A stretch of 64,000 nucleotides of DNA from JAKANT01 sp035502095 (GCA_035502095.1 DATJUX010000024.1:1-64000); one strand, 5' to 3'; positions 48,250 through 57,922 are shown, numbered from the stretch's first letter. Notes: generated by a model from the letters alone, not told the origin. Numbers and translations are program-made.

Positions 48250-48807
48250 ATGGACGCCATAGCCGACGCCGCCGGCGCGAATCGTTCGATCGCCGAGGCC
48301 TTCGAGCACCAGCGCGCTGGCCTGCGCGGGTTCATCCGCAGGCGCGTGCCCGACCCCGCGGACGCCGAGGACATCCTGCAGGACGTCTTCTACGAACTGG
48401 TGGAGGCGGCGCGCCTGATGCGGCCCGTGGAACAGGTCGGCGCATGGCTGTTCACGGTCGCGCGCAATCGCATCACCGACCTGTTCCGCAAGCACAAGAC
48501 CGAGTCGATCGACCTCGGCGCGGACGACGAAAGCGACCTCATGGCGCTTCTCCCGTCGGGCGAGGACGGGCCGGAGGCGGCCTTCGCGCGCCGGATCCTG
48601 CTGGAGGAACTCGATGCGGCCCTGGAGGAGTTGCCGCCCGAACAGCGCAGCGTCTTCATCGCGCACGAGCTGGAAGGACGCAGCTTCAAGGAAATGGCCG
48701 CCGCGAGCGGCGTCGCGCTCAACACGCTGCTGGCACGCAAGCGATACGCAGTCCTGCACCTGCGGCGCCGGCTGCAGGCGATCTATGACGAATTCGGACA
48801 ACCGTAG
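48250..48807 (+). CDS. ECF RNA polymerase sigma factor (module 1)
   Basis: Encodes 185 residues. Region 2 is clear (DPADAEDILQDVFYEL, then VGAWLFTVARNRITDLFRK) and region 4 follows an acidic linker (LPPEQRSVFIAHELEGRSFK, then VALNTLLARKRYAVL). It lacks the extra N-terminal form seen in the second sigma factor of this window, so the two belong to different ECF groups. The next gene, 10 bp downstream, is a small membrane protein. An AATATT box at about 48220 could be part of its promoter. Confidence 0.9.
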   Translation: MDAIADAAGANRSIAEAFEHQRAGLRGFIRRRVPDPADAEDILQDVFYELVEAARLMRPVEQVGAWLFTVARNRITDLFRKHKTESIDLGADDESDLMALLPSGEDGPEAAFARRILLEELDAALEELPPEQRSVFIAHELEGRSFKEMAAASGVALNTLLARKRYAVLHLRRRLQAIYDEFGQP

Positions 48808-48817
48808 GGAGAACGCA

Positions 48818-49162
48818 ATGAGAGGGCGCTGGATGTGGTTTGGCTTGAAGGTCGTGCTCTTCGTCGTCGTCGCCGTGGGCCTTGCCGGCGCCGCGGTCAT
48901 GCTGTTGTGGAACGCCCTGCTGCCGGTGCTTTTCGGATGGCAGACGATCACCTTCGCGCAGGCCGTCGGCCTGCTCGTGTTGAGCCGGATCCTGATCGGC
49001 GGGTTGCGCGGCGGCTGGGGCCATCGCGGACACTGGCGTGCACGCATGGCGGAGCGCTGGGAGCGGATGTCGGACGAGGAGCGCGCGCAGTTCCGCGCCG
49101 CGATGGGTCGCCGCTGCGGCCGCGGACACGCCGAGCCGTCCGAGCGGCAGGTTCAGGTCTAA
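48818..49162 (+). CDS. Small membrane protein paired with the ECF sigma factor
   Basis: Encodes 114 residues with GGGAGA before the ATG. Two membrane helices (LKVVLFVVVAVGLAGAAVML and VGLLVLSRILIGGL) are followed by a Gly/His/Arg-rich joint and a charged helix WERMSDEERAQFRAAM, resembling the metal-binding helices of Spy/CpxP-like proteins. It sits 10 bp after the sigma gene, so it is co-transcribed. It could restrain or sense for the sigma factor; no direct evidence. Confidence 0.65.
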   Translation: MRGRWMWFGLKVVLFVVVAVGLAGAAVMLLWNALLPVLFGWQTITFAQAVGLLVLSRILIGGLRGGWGHRGHWRARMAERWERMSDEERAQFRAAMGRRCGRGHAEPSERQVQV

Positions 49163-49180
49163 GGAAGCGCCAACCCATCC

Positions 49181-49203
49181 CCCTCCCCCGCAGGCGGGGA
49201 GGG
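49181..49203. repeat. Short palindrome ahead of the methyltransferase-like gene
   Basis: CCCTCCCCCG and CGGGGAGGG form a hairpin nearly identical to the one at 38360-38383. GGGAGGG ends 8 nt before the ATG at 49212 and serves as its Shine-Dalgarno sequence. Confidence 0.65.
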
Positions 49204-49211
49204 TTCACGAG

Positions 49212-49664
49212 ATGGAGCAGAAGCGCAAGATCATCCCGCCGGTGTACCTGGTCGTGGCGCTGCTCGTCATGGCGGCGCTCCACTTCCTCGTCCCGGTCGG
49301 GCGCTTCATCGCGACGCCCTATTCGTACCTCGGTGCGATTCCGCTCGTCGGCGGCATCGTCATGGCGGCGAGCGCATCGAATGCGTTCCGCGGTGCCGGG
49401 ACGCCGGTGCTGCCGTTCGAGCGCTCGACCGCGCTGGTGACGAGCGGCCTGTATCGCGTGACACGCAATCCCATGTACCTCGGCATGGTGCTGGTCCTCG
49501 CCGGCACCGCGCTGCTGTTCGGAACGGTGGGCACGTTGCTGCCGATCCCTTTTTTCGTCTGGGCGATCCGGCGCAACTTCATCCTCGGCGAGGAGCGGTT
49601 CCTCGAAGAGATCTTTGGCGCGCAGTACCTGCGCTACAAGGAGCGGGTGCGGCGCTGGCTGTGA
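49212..49664 (+). CDS. Isoprenylcysteine/phospholipid methyltransferase-like membrane protein
   Basis: Encodes 150 residues with four hydrophobic segments. The family motif is LYRVTRNPMYLGMVLVLAGT, followed by EERFLEEIFGAQYLRYKERV, both typical of the ICMT/PEMT-like membrane methyltransferases. It would use S-adenosylmethionine at the inner membrane; the substrate is unknown. It stands alone, preceded by the palindrome. Confidence 0.8.
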   Translation: MEQKRKIIPPVYLVVALLVMAALHFLVPVGRFIATPYSYLGAIPLVGGIVMAASASNAFRGAGTPVLPFERSTALVTSGLYRVTRNPMYLGMVLVLAGTALLFGTVGTLLPIPFFVWAIRRNFILGEERFLEEIFGAQYLRYKERVRRWL

Positions 49665-49780
49665 GAGAACTCCGGCGCGACAGTCCCCCCCGGCCGCCCG
49701 CTCGGCCGCTGGCTCGATGGATCAGCGGCAAGCGGCGTACGCTTCGCCCATACCAAGACCACGATCCGAGGAGACCTCCG

Positions 49781-50806
49781 ATGCCGCTGCGCACTCGCGC
49801 CTTCCTGCTCTGCTTCGTGCTTGCCGCAGCCGCCGCGCAGGCGCAGGACAACCCTGTGACATTGAAGCTTTCCAGCTGGGTGCCGATGCAGCATCCGCTC
49901 AACCCGGCCCTGCAGGCGTGGGCCGAGGACATCAAGAAGGAAAGCAACGGCACCATCAGCGCGACGCTGTTCCCGAGTGAGCAGCTGGGCAAGGCGTTCG
50001 ACCACTACGACATGGCGCGCGACGGCATCGCCGATGCCGCCTACGTCAATCCGGGCTACCAGCCCGGGCGCTTCCCCATCTTCGCGGCGGCCTCGCTGCC
50101 CTTTCTCGCATCGAACGCCAAGGGCGGCAGCGCCGCGGTCGACGCCTGGTACCGCGCATACGCGGCCAAGGAGATGAAGGATGTGCAGTTCTGTTTCGCG
50201 TTCGTGCACGATCCGGGCAGCTTCCATTCGCGCACGAAGGTCGTGCTGCCGACCGACGTCAAGGGCATGAAGGTGCGCCCGGCGACGAGCACGATCGGCC
50301 AGATGATCACCGTGCTCGGCGGCACCAACGTGCAATCGTCGGCGCCGGAAGCGCGCGACATGATCGAGCGCGGCGTGGCCGACGCGATCACCTTCCCGTG
50401 GGGCTCGCTCGGGCTGTTCGGCATCGACAAGGTCGTCACGTATCACATCGACGTGCCGCTCTACGTCACGCCGTTCGTCTGGGTCCTGAACAAGGACAGG
50501 TACAACTCGCTCTCGGCGGCGCAGCGCAAGGTGATCGACGCGCACTGCACGACCGAATGGGCGGAGAAGATCGCGTCGCCTTGGGCCGACTTCGAGGCCG
50601 CCGGCAGGGCCAAGATCGCCGCCCTGCCGGGCCACGAGATGATCCGGCTCACGCCGGAACAGCTCGAGGCGTGGCGCAAGGCGGTGGCGCCGGTGAACGA
50701 CCAATGGGCCAAGGAAGTCCAGAAGGCCGGCGCCGATCCGAAACAGGTGCTCGAGGCGTTGCAGCAGAGCCTGGCGAAGTACAAGTCCGCCCTGCAGGGC
50801 GGCTAA
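49781..50806 (+). CDS. TRAP transporter substrate-binding protein (DctP)
   Basis: Encodes 341 residues with a Sec signal peptide (AAAQAQ) and a strong GAGGAGA site. The mature protein has VTLKLSSWVPMQHPLNPALQ and the TRAP-family core VKGMKVRPATSTIGQMITVLG with the substrate-clamping Arg. It captures an organic acid in the periplasm for DctQ/DctM. The exact ligand cannot be read. It is the first of three genes. Confidence 0.93.
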   Translation: MPLRTRAFLLCFVLAAAAAQAQDNPVTLKLSSWVPMQHPLNPALQAWAEDIKKESNGTISATLFPSEQLGKAFDHYDMARDGIADAAYVNPGYQPGRFPIFAAASLPFLASNAKGGSAAVDAWYRAYAAKEMKDVQFCFAFVHDPGSFHSRTKVVLPTDVKGMKVRPATSTIGQMITVLGGTNVQSSAPEARDMIERGVADAITFPWGSLGLFGIDKVVTYHIDVPLYVTPFVWVLNKDRYNSLSAAQRKVIDAHCTTEWAEKIASPWADFEAAGRAKIAALPGHEMIRLTPEQLEAWRKAVAPVNDQWAKEVQKAGADPKQVLEALQQSLAKYKSALQGG

Positions 50807-50828
50807 GCCGGGACCACCGCCGCGGCGC

Positions 50829-51347
50829 ATGACCCGCAAGCCGGTCGCCGACCGGATCATCGCCGCGATCGAGTGGCTCGCGGCGACCTTCGTCGGGCTG
50901 GTCGCGGCGAACATCTTCGTCGCGGTCCTGCTGCGCAAGTTCTTCAGCACGTCGATCCCCGACAGCTATGACTTCGGGCGCCAGCTGCTCGGCATCCTGA
51001 TCTTCTGGGGCATCGCTGCCACCAGCTATCGCGGCGGCCACATCACGGTCGACCTGCTGTGGAGCAACGCGGGCCCGCGGCTGAAACGGTTCATCGATGT
51101 CTTCGCGACGCTCGTGCTGCTGTTCGTCGTGATCGTGCAGACCGTCATGCTGTTCGACAAGGTACGCAGCACGTACAGCGATCATGTATTGACGTTCGAC
51201 CTCAACCTGCCGACCTGGCCGCTGGCGGCGGTGGCGTGGGCCGGCGATGCATGCGCGGTGGTGCTGATCGCGATCCGCGCCTGGCGCCTGTTGTTCAATC
51301 CGGAGGCGCTGCACGACGCGCGGGCCGAAACGCGCGTGCAGGAGTGA
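50829..51347 (+). CDS. TRAP transporter small membrane subunit (DctQ)
   Basis: Encodes 172 residues with four predicted membrane helices and the DctQ marks SYDFGRQLLGILIFWGIAAT and YRGGHITVDLLW. It starts 22 bp after the binding-protein gene and its end touches the DctM gene. It supports assembly and docking of the binding protein. Confidence 0.9.
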   Translation: MTRKPVADRIIAAIEWLAATFVGLVAANIFVAVLLRKFFSTSIPDSYDFGRQLLGILIFWGIAATSYRGGHITVDLLWSNAGPRLKRFIDVFATLVLLFVVIVQTVMLFDKVRSTYSDHVLTFDLNLPTWPLAAVAWAGDACAVVLIAIRAWRLLFNPEALHDARAETRVQE

Positions 51348-51349
51348 GC

Positions 51350-52648
51350 TTGAGCCACGACCTGATCGCCGGCGCCGGGTTCGTGATCCTGTTCGTCCTC
51401 ATGCTGTCGCGCGTGCCGGTCGGCATGGCGATGGGACTGGTCGGCGTCACCGGTTACGCCATGATCGCGGGCAGCGGTCCAGCGCTCAAGCTGGTCGGGC
51501 AGACGTCGATGCGCACGGTCACCGACTACACGTTCGGGGTGATCCCGATGTTCATGCTGATGGGCGCGTTCGTGTCGGTCTCGGGCGTGAGCCGCGAGTT
51601 GTTCCGCGCCGCCAATGCCATGATCGGGCACCTGCGCGGCGGCCTCGGCATGGCGACCGTGCTCGCCTGCGGCGGCTTCGCGGCGATCTGCGGATCGTCG
51701 GTGGCGACCGCGGCGACGTTCTCCACCGTCGCGTATCCGGAGATGCGGCGCTATGGCTACCCGCAGTCGTTCTCCACCGGAGTGATTGCCGCCGGCGGCA
51801 CGCTGGGTGCGATGCTGCCGCCCTCGACCGTGCTCGCGGTCTACGCGGTGATCACGCAGCAGGACATCGGCAAGCTGTTCATGGCCGGCGTGCTGCCTGG
51901 CCTGCTCGCGATGACGATGTACGTGGCGACGATCGCGGCGATCGTGCTGGCCGCGCCCCGGTTCCTGCCCGCGGGTGCGCCGCGACCCTGGAAGGAGCGC
52001 CGCGCGGCGCTGTGGGGCGTGTGGCCGTCGCTGGCCCTGTTCGCGTTCGTGATCGGCGGGCTGTACGGCGGGTTCTTCACGCCGACCGAAGCGGGCGGGG
52101 TGGGCGCGATGGGCGCGTTCCTGCTCGGCCTCGCGCGGCGCAAGCTGGACCGCAAGAACGTGCGCGCCGCGCTGCTGCAGGCGACCCGTACCGCCGCCGC
52201 GGTCTTCACGGTCCTGATCGGCGCGCTGCTGTTCGGATACTTCCTCACCATCACCCAGACGCCGCAGAAGCTCACCACGTTCCTCACGGGACTCGGCATC
52301 GGCCGCTACGGCGTGCTGGCGCTGATCATGGCGATGTATCTCGTGCTCGGCTGCCTGATGGATGCGATGGCGATGATCATCCTGACGGTGCCGATCATCT
52401 TTCCGGTGATCACGCAGCTCGGCTTCGATCCGATCTGGTTCGGCGTGATCATCGTGATGACGGTGGAGCTGGGGCTGATTCACCCGCCCGTCGGCATGAA
52501 CGTATTCGTCATCAAAAGCGTGGTGCAGGACGTGACCTTCACGACCATATTCAAGGGCGTGCTTCCGTTCGTGGCGACGGACATCGTGCGGCTCGTGATC
52601 CTGATCGCGTTTCCCGCGATTGCACTGTGGCTGCCGGGGAGGATGTGA
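51350..52648 (+). CDS. TRAP transporter large membrane subunit (DctM)
   Basis: Encodes 432 residues, the usual DctM size, with about twelve membrane helices. Marks include VPVGMAMGLVGVTGY, GSSVATAATFSTVAYPEM, and MTVELGLIHPPVGMNVFVI. I use the TTG at 51350 because GGAG lies just upstream; a GTG at 51344 overlaps the dctQ stop and is the alternative. It is the sodium-coupled transport channel. Confidence 0.92.
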   Translation: MSHDLIAGAGFVILFVLMLSRVPVGMAMGLVGVTGYAMIAGSGPALKLVGQTSMRTVTDYTFGVIPMFMLMGAFVSVSGVSRELFRAANAMIGHLRGGLGMATVLACGGFAAICGSSVATAATFSTVAYPEMRRYGYPQSFSTGVIAAGGTLGAMLPPSTVLAVYAVITQQDIGKLFMAGVLPGLLAMTMYVATIAAIVLAAPRFLPAGAPRPWKERRAALWGVWPSLALFAFVIGGLYGGFFTPTEAGGVGAMGAFLLGLARRKLDRKNVRAALLQATRTAAAVFTVLIGALLFGYFLTITQTPQKLTTFLTGLGIGRYGVLALIMAMYLVLGCLMDAMAMIILTVPIIFPVITQLGFDPIWFGVIIVMTVELGLIHPPVGMNVFVIKSVVQDVTFTTIFKGVLPFVATDIVRLVILIAFPAIALWLPGRM

Positions 52649-52884
52649 GGCGCCGGGACCGGGCGCAATGGAATATTTCCGCGCGCCGGCGAGTCTTGCA
52701 CTGAGTGGCTGCCCATCAGGCCAGGCATGTGCATGGTCGTCGCGGGCGGGCAGCCGCGCGGCCGGCGCGCCGATGGCCGGCCGAAGGATGGGGGAATCAC
52801 TGACATTCAGCTGACGCGGGCGCCACCGCAGCGCTGCAGGACTCGGTGCAACAGCCGCGTCGCTGTTCAACCTTCCACGATGGC
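52649..52884. other. Non-coding gap between the TRAP operon and the second ECF gene
   Basis: This 236-bp stretch has no credible gene. I see no terminator with a T tract. It probably holds the promoter of the ECF sigma gene, but I cannot pick hexamers with confidence. Confidence 0.35.
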
Positions 52885-53436
52885 ATGGGCGAAATCACCG
52901 ACCTGATTCAACGCGTCAACGTCGGCGACGGCGACGCGCGCGACCGGCTTTTTTCGTTGCTGTACCGGGACCTGCGCCGGCTCGCCCATTCACGACTGAA
53001 CCGGAGCGAGACGATCACGCTGCTCGACACGACGTCGCTGGTCCACGACGCCTATCTCAAGCTTCTCGCGACCGGCGACCTGCGCTTTGCCGATCGTGGC
53101 CGGTTCCTGGCCTACGCCGCCAAGGTCATGCGGTCGATCGTGGTGGACGAGATCCGCAAGCGCCGTTCCGATTTGCGCGGGGGCGGCGCCGAGCATGTCG
53201 AACTCGATACCAGCGTTGCCGAGTCGGCGTGCAAAGACGATGAGCGGGTCATGCGGGTGCACGAAGCGCTGGCGGACTTGTCCGATCTCGATCCGCGCCT
53301 CGCATCGGTCGTGGAGATGCGCTTTTTCGCCGGGTTGAGCGAGGCGGACATCGCCGAGGCGCTGGGCGTCGCGGAGCGCACGGTCCGGCGCGACTGGGAC
53401 AAGGCGCGCACGCTGTTGTTCTCGGCGCTCAGGTGA
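52885..53436 (+). CDS. ECF sigma factor of the kinase-associated TIGR02999 type (module 2)
   Basis: Encodes 183 residues from the ATG at 52885. It has the marks of the kinase-linked ECF group: ITLLDTTSLVHDAYLKL, RFLAYAAKVMRSIVVDEIRK and ERTVRRDWDKARTLLF. This group is usually encoded next to a membrane Ser/Thr kinase, and here the kinase follows 60 bp downstream. The kinase may modify the sigma factor to activate it, as described for related systems; for this pair it is inference. Confidence 0.92.
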   Translation: MGEITDLIQRVNVGDGDARDRLFSLLYRDLRRLAHSRLNRSETITLLDTTSLVHDAYLKLLATGDLRFADRGRFLAYAAKVMRSIVVDEIRKRRSDLRGGGAEHVELDTSVAESACKDDERVMRVHEALADLSDLDPRLASVVEMRFFAGLSEADIAEALGVAERTVRRDWDKARTLLFSALR

Positions 53437-53496
53437 CCCCGGGCACCCTCTCGCGGCGAACCCGACTGGACAAGCTTCGACTACCCGCCCCTGCCC

Positions 53497-56223
53497 ATGA
53501 TCGGTCCTGATCTCTGGTCCGCGGTCTCGCCCTTGCTGGACGAGGCGCTCGATCTGCCGACCGAGGAAGCGCGGCAGGCGTGGTTGCACAACCTTCCTGC
53601 GCACGCGCGCCCGTACCGCGAAACCCTCGAGCAGCTGTTGCATGACCATGCGCGCGCGCAGACCGCGGACTTCCTGCAGACTCCGGCCGGCAGCGCCCTG
53701 CGTGCGGCGCACGCCGGCCGAGCCGACCCGGAACCGTCGGGCCGGATCATCGGTCCCTACCGCCTGCTGCGCGAACTCGGCCGCGGCGGAATGGGGAGGG
53801 TATGGCTGGCCGAGCGGACCGACGGCCTGGTCAAGCGACCGGTTGCGCTGAAGCTGCCGCATCCGGGCCTTGCAGCCCGCGGGTTCGCCGAAAGACTGGC
53901 GCGCGAGCGCGACATCCTGGCCGCGCTGAGTCACCCACACATCGCCCGCCTCTACGATGCGGGCATCACAGCCGACGGGCAGCCCTTCATCGCCCTCGAA
54001 TACATCGAGGGCAGGACGATCATCGAGGACTGCGACGCGGGCCGGCGCAGCGTGCGCGAGCGCATCGAGCTGTTCCTGCAGGTACTCGAGGCCGTGCAGT
54101 ACGCGCATGCGCACCTGGTCATTCACCGCGACCTGAAGCCGTCGAATGTGCTGGTCGATGCGCAGGCCCAGGTCCGGCTGCTGGACTTCGGCGTGGCGAA
54201 GCTCCTCGTCCACGGCCACGGGGAACCGACGGAACTGACTCTAGATGCCGGCCGGGCCCTGACGCCGGAGTACGCCTCGCCCGAGCAGATCCTGGGCCGG
54301 ACGCTCGGCACGGCGAGCGATGTCTATTCGCTCGGCATCCTCTTGTACCAACTGCTTGCGGGCAGGCGCCCATACGAACTGGCGCGGCAGCACCAGGCGT
54401 CGCTGGAGCTGGCCATCCTGAACGTCGACGTGCCGCGCCCGAGCGCGGCGATCGCGAAGGAGCCGGAGGCGGCCGCGGCGCGCGGAGCGACAGCGCCGCT
54501 GCTGGCGCGCACGCTGCGCGGCGATCTCGACACGATCGTGCTCAAGGCGCTGAAGGCAAGTCCCGAGGAGCGCTACGAGACAGCGGCCGCGTTGAGCGCC
54601 GATCTGCAGCGTTACCTGGACGGCGAGCCGGTCCAGGCCAGGCCCGATTCGCGCCTGTACGTGCTGCGGAAGTTCGTAGCCCGCAACCGCCTCGCGGTGG
54701 CGGCCGCGGCAGCCAGCGTGATCGCGATCACCGTCGCGGCGGTGGGCTTCGCCATCGAGGCGCGCGTCGCGATCCGCGAGCGCGACTACGCGCGCGCGCT
54801 TGCCGACCGCAGCGATGCCACGGCGCGTTTTCTCAACGATCTCCTGGTCGAGGCCGGGCAGTCCAAGGGGCCGGTCAGCATCGACGATCTGCTGTCCCAG
54901 AGCGAAAAGCTGGTCAGGATCGGATATCGCGACAACCCGGACCATCGCGCTGCCGTGCTCGACCAGCTCGCGATGTACTACGCCACCGTCGGCAACCATG
55001 CCAAGGCGGCCGACCTGATGGCGCAGGCGCTCTCGGCAGCGTCGGGCTCCTCCGACCCGGCTCTGATCGATCAACTGCGCTGCAACGAAGCGATGACGAT
55101 GGCCGACCTGGGTCGGATCGACGAAGCCAAGGCACGACTCGAGACGACCCTGGCGCACGAATTCCCCGATCCCCGCGTGCGGGTCGTGTGCATCCTTTAC
55201 CGCAGCTTCATCGCACACAACACCAACGACCGCGAAGGATCGATGCGTTATGCCGAGCAGGCACTGGCCGCGCTGCGCGGCCAATCCGATCCGCTGCCGG
55301 AGCTCGAAGCGCAGATCCTGGGCACGCTGGCGGTGGCCTACCAGGACAACGCGCGCAATGTCGACGCCGACCGCCAGTTTGCGGCCGCCATGCGGAAGTA
55401 CGTCGAACTCGGGCGGGACGGCGGCCACGTGGCGGTCACGGTGCGCAACAACTGGGCGACGTTGCATGGCGACGCGGGCCAACCCAAGCGTGCGCTCGCG
55501 CTGTTCGACGAGATCATCCAGATCACGCAGCGGGACGATCCGAGCGCTCAGGTTCCGCTTTACCTGCTGAACAACCGTGCCTTCATGCTCAGAACGATCG
55601 GCCGCTACGAAGAAGCGGCAGCCGGCTACTCGGCCGCGCTTGCGGGCGCGCGCAAACAGGGCAATTTCGTCTCGACTGCAACCGCGTTGCTCGGGCTGAC
55701 CGGCCTCGCCCGGGAGCGGGGCGAAATCGCCGCGGCCGAGCGCCTGCTCGCCGAAGCGCGCCAGGTCGTCGAGGCGCGCCTGCCGGCCGGCGCGACCGCT
55801 GTCGCGCGCATGTGGCTCGAGCGCGGCCACCTCGATCTTGCACAGGGTCGCGCGGACGACGCATTCAGCGCCTTCGATATCGCCGTGAAGAGCCCCGGCC
55901 CCTTGGCGGGTCGCGTGTCCGCGCTCGGCGGTCGCGCCCAAAGCGAACTGAAACTCGGGCGGATCGAAGGCGCGAACGCAGACGCGCGGCGCGCACTCGA
56001 GCTCGCGCAATCGCTCCAGGCGGGCAATGCCTACTCGGCGCGCACGGGCAGCGCGTGGCTGGATCTGAGTCGCGTTTTGCTCGCACAAGGCGATCGCGCG
56101 GGCGCATCGCATGCACTGCAATCAGCGATCGAACACCTCTCCAACACCGTCGACGCCGGCCAGCTGCAACTGGTCGCCGCGCGCGCCGCGCTCAGTTCGC
56201 TCCCCTCCGCACAGTCACCTTAG
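53497..56223 (+). CDS. Membrane Ser/Thr protein kinase with TPR sensor region (module 2)
   Basis: Encodes 908 residues, the same architecture and almost the same length as the kinase at 45392. Glycine loop LGRGGMGRVWLAER, Lys119 in VALKLP, HRDLKPSN with Asp212, and DFG with Asp230 are intact. One membrane helix lies near residues 398-420, then about 480 residues of helical repeats. The upstream ECF gene ends 60 bp before. The two modules look like an old duplication whose sigma factors have since diverged or been swapped. Confidence 0.92.
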   Translation: MIGPDLWSAVSPLLDEALDLPTEEARQAWLHNLPAHARPYRETLEQLLHDHARAQTADFLQTPAGSALRAAHAGRADPEPSGRIIGPYRLLRELGRGGMGRVWLAERTDGLVKRPVALKLPHPGLAARGFAERLARERDILAALSHPHIARLYDAGITADGQPFIALEYIEGRTIIEDCDAGRRSVRERIELFLQVLEAVQYAHAHLVIHRDLKPSNVLVDAQAQVRLLDFGVAKLLVHGHGEPTELTLDAGRALTPEYASPEQILGRTLGTASDVYSLGILLYQLLAGRRPYELARQHQASLELAILNVDVPRPSAAIAKEPEAAAARGATAPLLARTLRGDLDTIVLKALKASPEERYETAAALSADLQRYLDGEPVQARPDSRLYVLRKFVARNRLAVAAAAASVIAITVAAVGFAIEARVAIRERDYARALADRSDATARFLNDLLVEAGQSKGPVSIDDLLSQSEKLVRIGYRDNPDHRAAVLDQLAMYYATVGNHAKAADLMAQALSAASGSSDPALIDQLRCNEAMTMADLGRIDEAKARLETTLAHEFPDPRVRVVCILYRSFIAHNTNDREGSMRYAEQALAALRGQSDPLPELEAQILGTLAVAYQDNARNVDADRQFAAAMRKYVELGRDGGHVAVTVRNNWATLHGDAGQPKRALALFDEIIQITQRDDPSAQVPLYLLNNRAFMLRTIGRYEEAAAGYSAALAGARKQGNFVSTATALLGLTGLARERGEIAAAERLLAEARQVVEARLPAGATAVARMWLERGHLDLAQGRADDAFSAFDIAVKSPGPLAGRVSALGGRAQSELKLGRIEGANADARRALELAQSLQAGNAYSARTGSAWLDLSRVLLAQGDRAGASHALQSAIEHLSNTVDAGQLQLVAARAALSSLPSAQSP

Positions 56224-56385
56224 CCGACTGTCGCGATCCCGAGGGGCGGACCGCATGTCCGGTTCCGGCCTCCGCATTCGTTCCAGATCACAGGCGAAGA
56301 GAACTTCGCCCGCGAACCCGGACGATCGCGGCCGATCCGCCGTTTCCCGGTTCGCTCCGCTCGCTCATTTACCGGGAGGAGTGCC

Positions 56386-57909
56386 ATGCGCAAGCGTCTA
56401 CTCTGTGCGGCCACGACCGCGCTCGCCGCGACGATCTCTTTCGCCCAGGTCGACCCGGGCGTTCGGCGCGGCCCGCCCGGCGCCGGCGCGCCGCTCGCCG
56501 GCCTGACTCCGGTCGAACTCGACATATTCAACGAAAGTGTGCAGCGCTTCATCCAGCTCGAGGCGGCCTGCGACAGCTGTAACGACGTCGTGATCGGATC
56601 GTTCATCAATCCGGCGCTGGCCAATCTCGTCACGCTGACGAATTCCTCGGGGCTCGGCGCACGCTTCAACGCCGACCAGTGCTCCGTGTGCCACAACCAG
56701 CCGGCCCTGGGTGGATCGGGCGGATTCATCGTGCCCAACCCGCAGGACCCGCCGGGGCGCCAAAGGCCGCCCGAGAATCCCATGTTCGATCTGATTCCCC
56801 ATCGCAAGGGCGCAACCAACCACGTGCCGGCTTTCATCCAGCAATACGGGCCGATCCGCGAAGTGCGCTTTGCCCGCAAGGCGGACGGCACCGCCGACGG
56901 CGGCGTGCATCAGCTGTTCACCGTCGTCGGGCGTACCGACATCGGCACGAGCAATTGCACCAACGCCGACCTTCCGCCGACCGACTTCGACGGCGAGTAC
57001 CGGCGCGGCAACACGCGCTTCCGCATCCCGCTGCAGCTGTTCGGACTCGGCATCATCGACGGCATCCAGGATCGCGAGATCCTCGGCCGGTTCGCCGCCA
57101 CGGCCGCGCTGCGCCAGCAGCTCGGCATCCAAGGCGTGCCGAATCGCAGCGGCAACAACGGCACGATCACCCGCTTCGGCTGGAAGGCGCAGAACAAGTC
57201 GCTCGCCATCTTTGCCGGCGAGGCTTACAACGTCGAGATGGGGATCACCAACGACGTGTTCCCGCAGGCGACCGAGGAGAACGTCAACTGCAACGTCGAC
57301 AAGAGCGAACCCAACGACATCACGCGCACCGATCCGGACGACGCCCGCAACCAGAGCTACTTCAATCCCAGGCACATCCTGCCCGACTGGCTGGATTTCG
57401 CGATGTTCATGCGGTTCCTCGACGCGCCGAAGCCGGCGCCGATGAGCGCCAGCGCCGCGCGCGGCCGGCACCTTTTCGGCACCAGTCCGGCGAATCCGGG
57501 CGTGGGCTGCGTGGCCTGCCACACGGCGCAGATGGTGACGCCGCCGCAGAGCGAGACACCGGCACTGCAGAACGTGACGGCGAACCTCTATTCGGACCTG
57601 CTGGTCCACCACATGGGCAAGGGCCTCGCGGACGACATCACCCAGGGCGCCGCAACCGGAGACATGTTTCGCACCACGCCGCTCTGGGGCGTGGGCCAGC
57701 GCTTCTTCTTCCTGCACGACGGGCGCACCAGCGACCTGCTCGCGGCGATCCAGGCGCATGCGGCGCCGGCCGCGCTCTGCACCGATACGTCGGCGTTCGG
57801 ACAGAGCACGTGCTACGGACCGTCCGAAGCCAACACGGTGATCAATCAGTTCAACGCGCTCGGTGTCACCGACCAGCAGGCGATCCTGGACTTTCTGCGG
57901 TCGCTGTGA
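56386..57909 (+). CDS. Di-haem oxidoreductase, putative peroxidase
   Basis: Encodes 507 residues, with a strong GGGAGGAG site and a Sec signal peptide (ISFAQ). Two haem-binding motifs, CSVCH (from residue 99) and CVACH (from residue 375), fit the DHOR family of MauG/cytochrome c peroxidase relatives. The C-terminal part has TPLWGVGQRFFFLHDGRTSD, conserved in these proteins. Extra Cys (CDSCN, and a pair near the end) may form disulfides. It acts in the periplasm on peroxide or another oxidant. It has no maturation partner nearby. Confidence 0.88.
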   Translation: MRKRLLCAATTALAATISFAQVDPGVRRGPPGAGAPLAGLTPVELDIFNESVQRFIQLEAACDSCNDVVIGSFINPALANLVTLTNSSGLGARFNADQCSVCHNQPALGGSGGFIVPNPQDPPGRQRPPENPMFDLIPHRKGATNHVPAFIQQYGPIREVRFARKADGTADGGVHQLFTVVGRTDIGTSNCTNADLPPTDFDGEYRRGNTRFRIPLQLFGLGIIDGIQDREILGRFAATAALRQQLGIQGVPNRSGNNGTITRFGWKAQNKSLAIFAGEAYNVEMGITNDVFPQATEENVNCNVDKSEPNDITRTDPDDARNQSYFNPRHILPDWLDFAMFMRFLDAPKPAPMSASAARGRHLFGTSPANPGVGCVACHTAQMVTPPQSETPALQNVTANLYSDLLVHHMGKGLADDITQGAATGDMFRTTPLWGVGQRFFFLHDGRTSDLLAAIQAHAAPAALCTDTSAFGQSTCYGPSEANTVINQFNALGVTDQQAILDFLRSL

Positions 57910-57922
57910 GGGACGCTCGCGG

